From Flavobacteriales bacterium (GTDB taxonomy: Bacteria; Bacteroidota; Bacteroidia; Flavobacteriales_D; Sanyastnellaceae), in assembly GCA_947466425.1 (NCBI GenBank), contig CANIBZ010000002.1:1-64000 (forward strand): DNA of 64,000 bases. The letters are read 5' to 3'. The notes under the pieces are model-generated. The model did no database searches, had not been told where the DNA came from, and saw only the letters and a program-made list of their open reading frames with translations. The position numbers and the translations under genes are program-made. Positions 8,199 through 18,161 of the stretch are shown here, in pieces; the stretch's first letter is position 1; every line of letters begins with the position of its first letter.

Positions 8199-8917
8199 TT
8201 CTTTTCAATTCCAATAGCAAAAATGACATTTCGCTTGTTGAAGTCCCAATTCATTTCACGCCATTCAGCAATAGACTTGGTGATCACATAACCATTTTGA
8301 CTGTGCACGTCACAACCAATGCAAAGTAACGTTGTAGGTTGAAGATGCTCGCGCAAATCGTCGTACACATGATGACTGCGATATGGCGCATCCATGAACA
8401 GTTGTGTCACTCTGAATTCCGAAGATTGTCTTTCCAACATTTTTATTTTCTTCATACGTTCACCACGCTCGCGCGGAAGGTATCCGTGAAAAGTGAAAGA
8501 TTGTCCGTTCAAACCAGATGCTGCAAGAGTGAGCAGAATAGAGGAGGGGCCAGTCAATGGAACCACAGGAATACCCATGCGGTGCGCTTCGGCAACAATC
8601 ACTGCTCCGGGGTCTGCAATGCACGGCATACCCGCCTCACTCATAAGACCCGCATTCTTTCCCTCGAGAATCGGCTTCAACCAATTATCGTAACCAAGTT
8701 CCTTACTATGCTCATTAATAACGTTTAAAGTAATTTCATCAAAAGCTTTGGTATATCCGATTTTGCGTAAATATCTGCGAGCGGTTTTCAACTCTTCCAC
8801 AAAGAAAATGTCTAATTCTAACATTAATTCGTTGTTGAATGGAAGGTGTTCCATCTGATGAAGATCTCCAATTGGGGTAGGAAAAAGGTAAAGCGTACCT
8901 GGATTTATTTTAGACAT
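8195..8917 (-). CDS. RsmI-like SAM-dependent methyltransferase (tetrapyrrole methylase fold)
   Basis: A 240-residue protein related to RsmI (16S rRNA 2'-O-methyltransferase): LYLFPTPIGD at the N terminus, the SAM-site GLMSEAGMPCIADPGAVIV, VPLTGPSSILLTLAASGL and FTFHGYLPRERGER. It lacks the C-terminal helical extension of classical RsmI and may be a separate Bacteroidota subgroup, so the exact RNA target is inferred. The ORF track start at 8986 is a TTG lying against the upstream terminator hairpin (8989-9012); the ATG at 8917 (MSKINPG) fits both the family and the terminator position. Confidence 0.87.
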   Translation of the reverse strand: MSKINPGTLYLFPTPIGDLHQMEHLPFNNELMLELDIFFVEELKTARRYLRKIGYTKAFDEITLNVINEHSKELGYDNWLKPILEGKNAGLMSEAGMPCIADPGAVIVAEAHRMGIPVVPLTGPSSILLTLAASGLNGQSFTFHGYLPRERGERMKKIKMLERQSSEFRVTQLFMDAPYRSHHVYDDLREHLQPTTLLCIGCDVHSQNGYVITKSIAEWREMNWDFNKRNVIFAIGIEKK

Positions 8918-8988
8918 AAGCGATATATCGAAGTGATATTTTTTGCGTCCGTGAAGGTACTGCAACAATTCATTGAGTTGAAACAAAA

Positions 8989-9012
8989 AAAAGACAGCCG
9001 CGGCTGTCTTTT
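8989..9012 (-). terminator. Rho-independent terminator after the PUR-domain gene
   Basis: A perfect palindrome with 12-nt arms AAAAGACAGCCG/CGGCTGTCTTTT. Read on the minus strand it is followed by a run of T. It lies 20 bp past the DUF3276 stop. It also argues that the next gene starts at 8917 rather than 8986. Confidence 0.88.
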
Positions 9013-9031
9013 AAAAATGCAATGTTTCAAT

Positions 9032-9442
9032 TTATAAATCGTCGAATGAAATGTCGCTTGAAGAGGAAGATGCTGTGGGTTCTTCTGAACTCGATGATTC
9101 GGCAGCCGGTGCAATGTTTTCAGTCTCGGATTCCGAATGCTCGTTTTCTGATGTTTCAAACTCAGATGAGCGGAAATCTCCCGTGTCTTGCAGTTGGCGA
9201 ATATGATTAATGGTGTCTTCCAATCCTTCAATGAATTTATCGAAGTCTTCCTTGTACAAGAAAATTTTGTGCTTTTCGTAGCTGGCTTGTCCGCTATCTG
9301 AAAATCCGGAACGCTTGCTTTCCGTGATAGTCATGAATAAATCGTTGCCTCTTGTTGTTTTTACATCGAAGAAATACTTGCGTTTACCCGCGCGTACCTC
9401 TCTAGAAAATACATCGTCACGGTAGTTACTGCCTTCTGCCAT
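9032..9442 (-). CDS. DUF3276 family protein (PUR nucleic-acid-binding domain)
   Basis: A 136-residue protein. Residues ~8-75 match the Bacteroidota DUF3276 domain, which has the PUR-alpha fold known to bind single-stranded DNA or RNA (FSREVRAGKRKYFFDVKTT, then YEKHKIFLYKEDFDKFIEGL). The C-terminal ~50 residues are a Glu/Ser-rich acidic tail ending SDISFDDL. It is probably an RNA or ssDNA-binding regulator related to Borrelia BpuR (family knowledge). It is a single-gene unit with its own promoter (9480-9509) and terminator (8989-9012). Confidence 0.88.
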   Translation of the reverse strand: MAEGSNYRDDVFSREVRAGKRKYFFDVKTTRGNDLFMTITESKRSGFSDSGQASYEKHKIFLYKEDFDKFIEGLEDTINHIRQLQDTGDFRSSEFETSENEHSESETENIAPAAESSSSEEPTASSSSSDISFDDL

Positions 9443-9479
9443 AGCTGTTAAAGTTTTCGTTCAATTTGGTTAAGTGTAC

Positions 9480-9509
9480 CAAAAATAAAAAAAATACTCA
9501 CATATCAAA
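9480..9509 (-). promoter_or_regulatory. Bacteroidota-type sigma-A promoter for the DUF3276 gene
   Basis: On the minus strand, TTTG (9506-9509) is followed after 18 nt by TATTTTTG (9480-9487), matching the -33 TTTG and -7 TAnnTTTG elements of Bacteroidota. The start codon is 37 nt downstream of the -7 box. Confidence 0.7.
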
Positions 9510-9525
9510 ATATTCTTGCCTTTTT

Positions 9526-10656
9526 TTACAACGAATCTTTGAGATTGGGTGAAAGGCGGTAACGATCTTCGCCGTATCTGCTGTCCAATTTCGTCATTTC
9601 CCAAGCCACTTGATCAAGTCCCAATTCTTTTCCCCAAGCAATAAGCCCCTTCGGATAATTCACTCCTTTGGTCATGGCCAGATCTAAATCTTCAGCACTG
9701 GCGAGGCCTGTGCGCAAGGCTTCATAAGCCTCATTGATGAGCATGCACAGGATTCGTTTTCCAATTTCCTCTTGACTCAAAATATTTAGAGATTCTGAGG
9801 CATTGGTTGCGCCCTCTTCATACGAATAAAATCCTCTTTTGGTCTTTCTTCCCAACCATCCGGCTTCTACATGACGCTTCTGTGTGGTGCTAGGGGTATA
9901 TCTCGGATTGAAATAATTCGCTGCGAAGACGCTTTCGGTAACGGCATAATTAACATCGTTACCTATTAGGTCCATCAATTCAAAGGGGCCCATCTTGAAT
10001 CCCAAAGACTTCATGGCTTCATCAATTTCGAAATATGTCGCCATGCCTTCATCATAAATACGAAGCGCTTCCGAATAAAATGGACGAGCCAAGCGGTTCA
10101 CAATGAATCCAGGTAAGTCTTTCGTGACAACAGGTGTTTTTCCCCAATCACTTATTTTAGTTTGAATTTCTTCCAATCTATTTTTTTCAGTTTGAAGGGC
10201 AGGAATAATTTCAACCAAAGGCATTAGAAACGCTGGATTGAAAAAATGAATTCCCCAAACGCGCTCCGGGTGCTTGCATGCCGAAGCAATAGCCGTAACG
10301 GAGAGACTGGAAGTATTGGTTGCTAGAATACTTGTCTTCGGCAACAAGGCGTCGAGCTCTGCAAATACAGCTTTCTTAACAGCAAGGTCTTCCACAATAG
10401 CTTCTATGACCCAATCACAATCGGCTAAGTCATTCATATATCGAACAAAACTCACCTGCGAAACAAGTACTGTTTTCCTTTCTTCCGTAATCTTTCCTTT
10501 TTCAACCAACTTCGAGAATTGAGCATCTAAGCTAATCTTAGCGCGTTGCAGTGCTTCTTCATTCGTATCGAATAGAGCAACATGATCGTTACCCATTAAT
10601 GCAACTTGCGCAATTCCAGTGCCCATTGCACCCGATCCAATAATTCCTATTTTCAT
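9526..10656 (-). CDS. 3-hydroxyacyl-CoA dehydrogenase
   Basis: A 376-residue NAD-dependent dehydrogenase. The Rossmann signature IGIIGSGAMGTGIAQVA opens the protein, followed by the domain-boundary motif GIHFFNPAFLMPLVEIIP and the catalytic-domain segment KDLPGFIVNRLARPF. Two C-terminal 3HCDH domains follow, as in PaaH/Hbd-like enzymes with duplicated C domains. It oxidises 3-hydroxyacyl-CoA in beta-oxidation, phenylacetate degradation or 3-hydroxybutyryl-CoA metabolism; which one cannot be settled here. It is divergent from the OmpA-like fusion gene, with starts only 27 bp apart, so the promoters must overlap. Confidence 0.93.
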   Translation of the reverse strand: MKIGIIGSGAMGTGIAQVALMGNDHVALFDTNEEALQRAKISLDAQFSKLVEKGKITEERKTVLVSQVSFVRYMNDLADCDWVIEAIVEDLAVKKAVFAELDALLPKTSILATNTSSLSVTAIASACKHPERVWGIHFFNPAFLMPLVEIIPALQTEKNRLEEIQTKISDWGKTPVVTKDLPGFIVNRLARPFYSEALRIYDEGMATYFEIDEAMKSLGFKMGPFELMDLIGNDVNYAVTESVFAANYFNPRYTPSTTQKRHVEAGWLGRKTKRGFYSYEEGATNASESLNILSQEEIGKRILCMLINEAYEALRTGLASAEDLDLAMTKGVNYPKGLIAWGKELGLDQVAWEMTKLDSRYGEDRYRLSPNLKDSL

Positions 10657-10670
10657 ATTGCAAATTTCGT

Positions 10671-10678
10671 TAGTTTTG
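10671..10678 (+). promoter_or_regulatory. Putative -7 box (TAGTTTTG) of the OmpA-like fusion gene
   Basis: TAGTTTTG matches the Bacteroidota TAnnTTTG element and lies 5 nt before the GTG chosen as start (10684). If used, the transcript would begin at or next to the start codon, i.e. nearly leaderless. The upstream -33 element is not clear. Confidence 0.45.
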
Positions 10679-10683
10679 GTGAA

Positions 10684-12831
10684 GTGACTGCACGATATAT
10701 AAAAATAGCAATTCTTTTCTTTTTAGCTACCAATTGTTTACCTCAATTGTCGGCTCAATCGCCTGTAAAATTAAAGGAGTTTGCCAAGAAGGAAGCAGAC
10801 GCGTTGAATTGGCCAGCTGCATACGATTGGGCCAAACAGGCATATTTATTAGACACGACTAATTTCGATTCACAAGTTTTATTGGCATTGTGCGCGAATG
10901 AAATTAAGGAATTCGAGGAAAGTATAAAGCTGTTTGAAAAAATAGCTGAAAAGGACTTAGGCAAGATTCAACCCGATGCCATGTACTATTTGGCCAAAGC
11001 CAAAAAGGAGTTAGGTTATTACGAAGAGGCAGAGGTCTTGTACCGCAAGTTCACTAAAAAAAGCAAGACGAAGAATGTCGCCTTGAAGAAAAGAGCGGAA
11101 CAAGAAATTAAAAATTGTACTTGGGCTTTAAAGAACATTCAAACAGATGATTCCTTGCATATATATCGGTTGCCGAATGCGCTTCAGCACGCAGGGGCCG
11201 ATGTTTTTCCAAGAATGAATGACACCCTTTTGAATTATTATTTTTATGAGGAAGAAAAGAAAGCATGGGGTTCCGTTTCTCGGTCTTTGAATGGGGGGAA
11301 GGTTCATACTCAGATTCCCATGAAATATGGATACCTGACTTTTTTAGGAGACACCGCTGTCGGAGTTGAAATTAATGAAGGATTAAGTAAATTGCTTCTA
11401 TTGGCGAAACAAGACACTTCGTGGGTGATAGCAGATAATTTAGAAAAGATTAACGAGGGCAACGGAACTATGCCTCATTTGGCTCGCATCGATGGAGTTT
11501 TGCATTTGTTTTTTGTTTCTGAAAGGGTAGGAGGTGAAGGGGGGAAGGACATCTGGATTTCCAGGCAAACAAAAGGGGGGTGGGGAAAGCCGTTCAATGC
11601 GGGTAAAAAGATAAATTCTGCGGAAGATGAAATTTCGCCATTTTACTTCAAGAATAATCTGTACTTCACCTCTTCTTGGTACGAGGGTTTCGGAGGTTGG
11701 GATATTTATTTTTCAAAGGGTAAGCCCGGAAGTTTTGAAAAAGCCGAAAATGCAGGCCGTGGGTTGAATTCGATATACAATGATTGGGGATTAAGTCTTT
11801 ATGAAAAAAATGGAATTGCCTTTTTCAGTTCTGATCGGCCCTTGGACGACGGATCGAAGTTCCCTCCATGCTGTACAGACCTATACGCAGCAACTTGGAC
11901 GCAGGCGGTAGAGAAGATCACCTCTGATTCTCTTTATATTTCCTTGTACGAGTTGAATAAAATTCTACCTGTTAAGTTGTTTTTTCACAACGATGAACCA
12001 AATCCGGATTCAAACGACACCACCACGTTGTTCACCTATACAGAGACCTTCACTAATTATTTAAAGTTGAAGGAAAACTACGCTAGTAAATTAGGTAGTG
12101 AAAAAGGTGCTGGTGAAGACACCGAGGTAGAGGTAGATGCGTTTTTCGAAAATAAAGTTCAACAAGGAATGAAAGATTTGTTTCAATTTGAAGATTTATT
12201 GAAAAAGGAATTAGTTGCTGGGAACACGGTGAAAGTAACGGTTAGAGGATTTGCCAGTCCACGCGCAGCAAGCGATTACAACCGAAGACTTTCTTTAAGA
12301 CGCATCGCGTCTTTGAAGAACAGATGGCTTCAAGACGAAGTGTTCAAGGCGGCGTTGGATTCGAATGCACTCGAAATCATTCCACTTCCTTTCGGAGAGA
12401 ATCAGTCTAAAGCAGGAGTGAGTGATGATATTAAAAACGAGAAGAAAAGTATTTATAGCAAAGGTGCTCGTCTTGAAAGACGGATAGAAATTGAGAGCGT
12501 GTCTATTAATAGGAAAGAAGAGACAACAGCCAAACTAGATGTAGGAAGTGGAATTGTTTATTTGGGAAGGGTAGCTAAAGGAAGTTTCACTTCGCGTGAG
12601 GTAATCATTTCGAATAGCGGAAATTCAATATTGAAAATAGACAGTGTTGAAGCCTCATGCGGCTGCACGGTGCCTGTTCTAGCGAAAGATGTTTTAAACC
12701 CTGGAGAAAAGACAACGTTGAAAATAACATTTTCAGCACCGCAAAAAACGGGTAAGGAAGTGAAATTTGTTACACTATTCTCCAACGGTAATGCCATAAA
12801 GGTCATTACCGTTGAAGCTATAGTTGAGTAA
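10684..12831 (+). CDS. Exported TPR / PD40 propeller / OmpA-like / DUF1573 fusion protein
   Basis: The ORF track start (TTG 10606) runs into the divergent dehydrogenase gene; the in-frame GTG at 10684 gives a 715-residue product with a good signal peptide (KIAILFFLATNCLPQLSAQ). Order of parts: TPR-like helices (~25-145); PD40-type propeller repeats (~250-410, e.g. LYFTSSWYEGFGGWDIYF); an OmpA-like region near 520 (VRGFASPRAASDYNRRLSLRR), which in relatives binds peptidoglycan; and a DUF1573 domain (~620-712) with VEASCGCTVPV. The first three parts resemble PorE-type envelope proteins associated with T9SS; the added DUF1573 is unusual. It is probably periplasmic and cell-wall-associated. Its stop abuts the convergent clpC stop with no base between. 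Confidence 0.78.
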   Translation: MTARYIKIAILFFLATNCLPQLSAQSPVKLKEFAKKEADALNWPAAYDWAKQAYLLDTTNFDSQVLLALCANEIKEFEESIKLFEKIAEKDLGKIQPDAMYYLAKAKKELGYYEEAEVLYRKFTKKSKTKNVALKKRAEQEIKNCTWALKNIQTDDSLHIYRLPNALQHAGADVFPRMNDTLLNYYFYEEEKKAWGSVSRSLNGGKVHTQIPMKYGYLTFLGDTAVGVEINEGLSKLLLLAKQDTSWVIADNLEKINEGNGTMPHLARIDGVLHLFFVSERVGGEGGKDIWISRQTKGGWGKPFNAGKKINSAEDEISPFYFKNNLYFTSSWYEGFGGWDIYFSKGKPGSFEKAENAGRGLNSIYNDWGLSLYEKNGIAFFSSDRPLDDGSKFPPCCTDLYAATWTQAVEKITSDSLYISLYELNKILPVKLFFHNDEPNPDSNDTTTLFTYTETFTNYLKLKENYASKLGSEKGAGEDTEVEVDAFFENKVQQGMKDLFQFEDLLKKELVAGNTVKVTVRGFASPRAASDYNRRLSLRRIASLKNRWLQDEVFKAALDSNALEIIPLPFGENQSKAGVSDDIKNEKKSIYSKGARLERRIEIESVSINRKEETTAKLDVGSGIVYLGRVAKGSFTSREVIISNSGNSILKIDSVEASCGCTVPVLAKDVLNPGEKTTLKITFSAPQKTGKEVKFVTLFSNGNAIKVITVEAIVE

Positions 12832-15384
12832 TTATTCTGCAGCGGGAGGAGTACCCTTCTCTACATGCATCTTCACCTCATTCAATTCAGTGTCGAAGTC
12901 TACATGAAGCGTATCACCCGGCTTAATCTGACTGTTAATGATTTCTTCAGCCAAAGGATCTTCTAAATACTTTTGAATGGCTCTGCGCAATGGGCGTGCG
13001 CCATATTTCTCATCGAATCCTTTATCAGCAATGTAGTCTTTAGCTGTCTCTGTAAGGGCAATGGTGTATCCAAGGTCGGTGATACGAGAGAAGAGTTTCT
13101 TCAATTCGATATCAATAATCTGATGAATGTCTTCCTTTTTCAAAGCATTGAAGACAATAATATCGTCAACACGATTCAAGAATTCAGGAGAGAACGCTTT
13201 CTTCAAAGCCGCTTCAATCACACCTTTCTTGCTGTCTTCTTCTTGCGTTGTTCTTGATGTTGTTCCGAATCCAACACCTACACCGAAATCTTGAAGCTGA
13301 CGTGCGCCAATGTTCGAGGTCATAATCATAACCGTATTCTTGAAGTCGATCTTACGACCCATGCTGTCCGTCATTTGCCCATCGTCTAATGCCTGAAGCA
13401 ATAGATTGAAAACATCTGGATGCGCCTTTTCAATTTCGTCTAACAAGATAATGCTATAAGGCTTGCGACGAACCTTTTCGGTCAATTGTCCACCTTCTTC
13501 ATATCCAACATATCCCGGAGGCGCTCCAATCAAGCGTGATACAGCGAATTTCTCCATGTACTCACTCATATCAATGCGTATCAACGCATCATCAGAGTCG
13601 AACATATAACGCGCTAATTCTTTCGCCAGTTGTGTTTTTCCAACTCCAGTTGGACCTAAGAAAATGAACGAGCCAATTGGGCGATTTGGATCTTTCAATC
13701 CAGCGCGATTTCGTTTAATGGCTTTCACCACTTTCAAAATAGCGTCCTCTTGTCCAATAACTCTTCCTTCAAGCTCCTTGTCCATTTTTGCAAGGCGACC
13801 GCTTTCGGTCTCTGCTACTTTCTGAACGGGAATACCTGTCATCATGGCCACAACTTCTTCTACGTTAGCTGCGGTTACCTTAGTTCTTTGTGTGCGTGAC
13901 TCATCTTCCCATTTCTTTTTCGCTTCATCAAGTCTCGTCTCTAATGCTTTCTGTCTATCGCGTAATTGCGCTGCTTCTTCGTACTTCGCGCTACGAACCA
14001 CGCGTAATTTTTCTTCTTGAATACCTTCAATTTCTTTTTCAATCTCAATGATTTCCTGCGGAACTGAAATGTTCTGCAAGTGAACACGAGATCCCACTTC
14101 ATCCAAAGCGTCAATTGCCTTGTCTGGAAGGTGACGGTCTGTAATGTATCGAGCCGTTAACTTCACACACGCTTCCAATGCTTCTTCCGTATAGGTTACA
14201 CTGTGGTGAGATTCGTATTTGTCCTTAATGTTATTTAAAATCTGAATCGTTTCTTCAACGGTAGTTGGATCAACTACTACTTTTTGGAAACGACGCTCGA
14301 GCGCTCCATCCTTTTCAATATACTGACGATATTCATCAAGCGTTGTTGCTCCAATGCATTGAATTTCTCCACGCGCTAAGGCTGGCTTGAACATGTTGCT
14401 AGCGTCTAAACTTCCGCTTGCGCCACCCGCACCAACAATGGTATGAATTTCATCAATGAATAGAATGACATCTGGAGATTTTTCCAATTCATTCATCACC
14501 GCTTTCATGCGCTCTTCGAATTGTCCGCGGTATTTTGTTCCCGCAACCAAAGAGGCTATGTCTAACGTCACCACGCGCTTGTCGAAAAGCACACGCGATA
14601 CTTTTTTCTGAATAATTCGAAGGGCTAGTCCTTCAGCGATAGCCGATTTACCAACACCTGGCTCACCGATAAGAATAGGATTGTTTTTCTTTCTTCTTGA
14701 AAGGATTTGAGAAACACGTTCGATCTCTTTTTCACGTCCTACAATTGGATCCAATTTTCCTTCCATCGCGTACTTTGTTAAGTCGCGACCGAAGTTATCT
14801 AGCACCGGAGTTTTGCTTTTTGAATCTCCAGGCTTTTTAACAGTTCCACCGGAACCGCCTGTGAATGGGCGATCTTCTTCATCATCGTCATCTGAACTTG
14901 GGAATTCAGCACGTGGCAAATCTGATTTGCGCACGTTTTCGTCTTCGGTGTCTCCTAGCTCGCGGTTCACCGCATTGTAATCTACCCCCATAGGTTCGAG
15001 TGTTCTTGTAACCACATTATCAGAGTCTTTTAATATTGTCAGAAGCAGGTGCTCTGTATTCACCAAGGTCTTCTTGTGAGATTTAGCTTCAATGTAGGAA
15101 AGCTTCAACACGCGTTCGGCTTGCTTTACCAAAGAAATGCCTGAGCTTGTAACGGTTGAAGAACCGTAAGAACCTGCGTTGCGGACGGAAGCTTCTACGC
15201 TTTTGCGTAAAAACGAAAGGTCAACCCCTAAGCTCTTTAAAACTTTCGTTGCTGTACAATCTTCTTCACGAAGAATTCCCAATAAAAAATGTTCAATTCC
15301 AATGTAGTTGTGTCCCAACCGCAATGCCTCTTCTCTGCTGTATCGCAGTACTTCTTGTACTTGTTCTGAAAACTTAGCGTCCAT
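12832..15384 (-). CDS. clpC: ATP-dependent Clp protease ATP-binding subunit ClpC
   Basis: An 850-residue Hsp100 unfoldase that feeds substrates to ClpP. Two Clp_N repeats occupy residues ~1-145. AAA-1 has Walker [14 protein letters not shown] and Walker [20 protein letters not shown]-domain follows ([20 protein letters not shown]), and AAA-2 has [15 protein letters not shown]. The ClpP-docking loop is VGFG. The M-domain with UVR motif marks it as ClpC rather than ClpB or ClpA. It is divergent from gyrA across a 198-bp region and has its own promoter (15413-15443). No mcsA/mcsB or ctsR neighbours are present, unlike in Firmicutes. Confidence 0.95.
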   Translation of the reverse strand: MDAKFSEQVQEVLRYSREEALRLGHNYIGIEHFLLGILREEDCTATKVLKSLGVDLSFLRKSVEASVRNAGSYGSSTVTSSGISLVKQAERVLKLSYIEAKSHKKTLVNTEHLLLTILKDSDNVVTRTLEPMGVDYNAVNRELGDTEDENVRKSDLPRAEFPSSDDDDEEDRPFTGGSGGTVKKPGDSKSKTPVLDNFGRDLTKYAMEGKLDPIVGREKEIERVSQILSRRKKNNPILIGEPGVGKSAIAEGLALRIIQKKVSRVLFDKRVVTLDIASLVAGTKYRGQFEERMKAVMNELEKSPDVILFIDEIHTIVGAGGASGSLDASNMFKPALARGEIQCIGATTLDEYRQYIEKDGALERRFQKVVVDPTTVEETIQILNNIKDKYESHHSVTYTEEALEACVKLTARYITDRHLPDKAIDALDEVGSRVHLQNISVPQEIIEIEKEIEGIQEEKLRVVRSAKYEEAAQLRDRQKALETRLDEAKKKWEDESRTQRTKVTAANVEEVVAMMTGIPVQKVAETESGRLAKMDKELEGRVIGQEDAILKVVKAIKRNRAGLKDPNRPIGSFIFLGPTGVGKTQLAKELARYMFDSDDALIRIDMSEYMEKFAVSRLIGAPPGYVGYEEGGQLTEKVRRKPYSIILLDEIEKAHPDVFNLLLQALDDGQMTDSMGRKIDFKNTVMIMTSNIGARQLQDFGVGVGFGTTSRTTQEEDSKKGVIEAALKKAFSPEFLNRVDDIIVFNALKKEDIHQIIDIELKKLFSRITDLGYTIALTETAKDYIADKGFDEKYGARPLRRAIQKYLEDPLAEEIINSQIKPGDTLHVDFDTELNEVKMHVEKGTPPAAE

Positions 15385-15412
15385 ATCTTTCCTTACCTTA
15401 TTTAGTCAATGT

Positions 15413-15443
15413 CAAATGTATTCCTTAGTTCCGTTCCACTAAA
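15413..15443 (-). promoter_or_regulatory. Bacteroidota-type promoter for clpC
   Basis: On the minus strand TTTA (15440-15443), 19 nt, then TACATTTG (15413-15420), close to the TTTG-N19-TAnnTTTG consensus. It lies 28 nt upstream of the clpC ATG. No heat-shock operator (CIRCE or CtsR-like repeat) was seen in the intergenic region. Confidence 0.7.
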
Positions 15444-15582
15444 CTTTATACCATTGAATTTTCCACAGCCATTTTGACATTTGTGAATAACTATAAGCGC
15501 CACAAGTGGTCAATTTTCTATCCAATCGGAAGTATTTTCGCGTACCCGTGACAGTTCAATTTTTTAAGCGGGAACAAGCACT

Positions 15583-18102
15583 ATGGAATCAGGAGAAAGA
15601 ATTCTTAAGATAAACATTGAAGATGAAATGAAATCAGCCTACATCGATTACTCGATGTCGGTGATTGTGAGTAGAGCGTTACCAGATGTTCGTGATGGAC
15701 TGAAACCGGTTCACAGACGCGTGTTATACGGAATGCTTGACTTAGGAATGTTGTCGAACAGACCTTATAAAAAGTCTGCGCGTATTGTCGGAGAGGTATT
15801 GGGTAAGTATCACCCACACGGTGACTCGGCGGTATACGAAACCATGGTGCGTATGGCGCAGCCGTGGTCTTTGCGCTATCCGCTGGTAGACGGACAAGGT
15901 AACTTCGGTTCGATGGATGGTGATAACGCGGCTGCGATGCGTTACACTGAAGCACGTTTGCGCAAATTAGCTGAAGAACTTTTAGAAGACTTAGATAAGG
16001 ATACTGTAGACTGGCAGGCAAACTTCGACGACTCGTTGCAAGAGCCAAAGGTAATGCCAGCGAAGGTTCCGAACTTGTTGTTGAACGGTGTAAGTGGAAT
16101 TGCAGTGGGTATGGCAACGAATATGGCTCCGCACAATTTGACTGAGGTATGCGACGGTATCGCGGCATACATCGACAACCGTGATATCACGATTGAAGAA
16201 TTGATGCAACACATCAAGGCTCCCGATTTCCCTACTGGAGGTGTTATTCACGGATTGGAAGGGGTGAAGTCTGCCTACGAAACAGGAAGAGGTCGTGTGG
16301 TTATTCGTGCGAAAGCACGCATTGAACAAGTTGCAAATCACGAGTGTATCATTGTTGAACAGGTCCCATACCAGATCAACAAAGCAGACATGGTGAAGCG
16401 CACATGGGAATTGGTTGTTGAAGGAAAGATTGATGGAATTGCTGAAATCCGCGATGAGTCAGATAGAAACGGAGTTCGTGTTGTTTATGAATTGAAGCGC
16501 GATGCAATTTCAAATGTTGTATTGAATAATCTTTACAAGTATACAGGTCTTCAGACCTCATTTTCAGTAAACAACATTGCTCTGGTTAATGGTCGTCCTG
16601 AAGTATTAAACTTGAAAGATATCATTCGTCACTACGTAGAGCACCGCCATGAAGTGGTTACGCGTAGAACGAAATTTGAATTGCGCAAAGCTGAAGAGCG
16701 TGCGCACATCTTGGAAGGGTATTTAATTGCCTTGGATAACATTGATGCAGTTATTGCATTGATTCGAAAGTCTCAAACGCCAGACGAAGCGAAAGACGGA
16801 TTGATTCAACAATTCGGATTGTCTGAAATTCAAGCGAAGGCTATTCTTGAAATGCGTCTGCAAAGACTTACAGGATTAGAGCGTGATAAGATTCGTGCAG
16901 AGCATGCTGAATTGATGGCGTTAATCACTCGTCTTCGTTCAATCTTGGACAGTGAAGAGTTGCGTATGCAAATCATCAAAGATGAATTAACGCATTTGAA
17001 AGAGAAGTTCGGAGACGAGCGTCGTTCTATTATTGAGTTCTCATCTGCTGATCTGAGTATTGAAGATATGATTCCTGATGAAGCAATGGTTGTTACCATC
17101 ACGCACGCAGGTTACATCAAACGTACAAACTTAAACGAGTACCGCACGCAAAGCCGCGGCGGAGTTGGAGCGAAGGGAACATCTGCACGTCAAGAAGATT
17201 TTGTAGAACACATCTTCACAGCAACAAACCATGATTACCTGTTAATCTTCACTATGAAGGGAAGATGTTTCTGGATGCGTGTGTTTGAAATTCCGGAAGG
17301 AGGAAAAACGGCGAAAGGACGTGCAATTCAGAATATGATTCAAATTGAGCCAGACGACAAAGTTTTGGCATATATCCCGGTGAAGGATTTGAATAACGTT
17401 GAGAATTTGAAATCGAACTTTGTGATTCTTTGTACAAGACAAGGATTGATTAAGAAGACATCATTAGAGGCATACAGCAGACCACGTTCTTCGGGTATCA
17501 ATGCAATTACCATTGTAGACGGAGACGAATTGTTACAAGCGCGTTTGACGACCGGAGCAAGTGAGATCATAATGGGAACAAAAGAAGGTAAAGCCATTCG
17601 TTTCCCAGAGGTGAAAGTTCGTGCGGTTGGAAGAACAGCGCAAGGAGTGAAGGCAGTTTCTCTTGGAAGCGCAACCGACGAAGTAATCGGAATGGTTTGC
17701 GTAGACGATCCGAACAGCGATATCTTAGTTGTATCTGACAAAGGATTCGGAAAGCGTTCATCGTTGGAAGACTACCGTGTAACGAATCGCGGTGGAAAAG
17801 GAGTGAAGACCATCAACATCACCGATAAGACCGGACCGTTGTGTGCAATTCTATCTGTAGACAATGAATTTGATTTCATGATTATTAATAAATCTGGAAT
17901 CGCCATTCGTTTGAGTGTAGATGCATTGCGTGTGATGGGAAGAAACACCCAAGGTGTGAAGTTGATTAACCTTCGTGGAAATGATGAGATAGCGGCAGTA
18001 TGTGCTGTTATTCGTGACGAAAATGAAGGCGAAGCTACCGAAGGCGAGGAAAACGCAGCCGAAGGTGAAACTGCAGCTCCAACGGAAGGAGGTGAAGAAT
18101 AA
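15583..18102 (+). CDS. gyrA: DNA gyrase subunit A
   Basis: An 839-residue GyrA, the DNA breakage-reunion subunit. The quinolone-resistance region reads [18 protein letters not shown], with Ser at the position of E. coli Ser83 and Glu at that of Asp87, so the common resistance changes are absent. The catalytic Tyr lies in [11 protein letters not shown]. The C-terminal DNA-wrapping domain carries the GyrA box as QSRGGVGA, which distinguishes gyrase from ParC, and the protein ends in a Glu-rich acidic tail ([14 protein letters not shown]). The ATG at 15583 is followed by the usual [19 protein letters not shown]. Confidence 0.97.
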   Translation: MESGERILKINIEDEMKSAYIDYSMSVIVSRALPDVRDGLKPVHRRVLYGMLDLGMLSNRPYKKSARIVGEVLGKYHPHGDSAVYETMVRMAQPWSLRYPLVDGQGNFGSMDGDNAAAMRYTEARLRKLAEELLEDLDKDTVDWQANFDDSLQEPKVMPAKVPNLLLNGVSGIAVGMATNMAPHNLTEVCDGIAAYIDNRDITIEELMQHIKAPDFPTGGVIHGLEGVKSAYETGRGRVVIRAKARIEQVANHECIIVEQVPYQINKADMVKRTWELVVEGKIDGIAEIRDESDRNGVRVVYELKRDAISNVVLNNLYKYTGLQTSFSVNNIALVNGRPEVLNLKDIIRHYVEHRHEVVTRRTKFELRKAEERAHILEGYLIALDNIDAVIALIRKSQTPDEAKDGLIQQFGLSEIQAKAILEMRLQRLTGLERDKIRAEHAELMALITRLRSILDSEELRMQIIKDELTHLKEKFGDERRSIIEFSSADLSIEDMIPDEAMVVTITHAGYIKRTNLNEYRTQSRGGVGAKGTSARQEDFVEHIFTATNHDYLLIFTMKGRCFWMRVFEIPEGGKTAKGRAIQNMIQIEPDDKVLAYIPVKDLNNVENLKSNFVILCTRQGLIKKTSLEAYSRPRSSGINAITIVDGDELLQARLTTGASEIIMGTKEGKAIRFPEVKVRAVGRTAQGVKAVSLGSATDEVIGMVCVDDPNSDILVVSDKGFGKRSSLEDYRVTNRGGKGVKTINITDKTGPLCAILSVDNEFDFMIINKSGIAIRLSVDALRVMGRNTQGVKLINLRGNDEIAAVCAVIRDENEGEATEGEENAAEGETAAPTEGGEE

Positions 18103-18117
18103 ATTGCAACAAGTTCT

Positions 18118-18138
18118 TTTGGCACTAACGTTGCCAAA
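18118..18138 (+). other. Hairpin between gyrA and the TPR gene
   Basis: TTTGGCA - 7 nt - TGCCAAA lies 15 nt past the gyrA stop and about 24 nt before the next ATG. There is no T-run after it, so it is more likely an RNA-processing or 5'-leader structure than a terminator. Confidence 0.4.
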
Positions 18139-18161
18139 GGGGAAAATGTAAAAAACATATC

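Noticed and set aside
8989-9012. Member of the hairpin array family
   Set aside because: A single perfect palindrome with a T-run and no GAAT or CTTA linker; an ordinary terminator.
10606-10683. TTG-started extension of the OmpA-like fusion
   Set aside because: It runs into the divergent dehydrogenase gene, and the signal peptide is only N-terminal if the GTG at 10684 is used.
15605-16168. Long antisense ORF within gyrA
   Set aside because: A shadow of gyrA codon bias; no domain, start context or homology visible.
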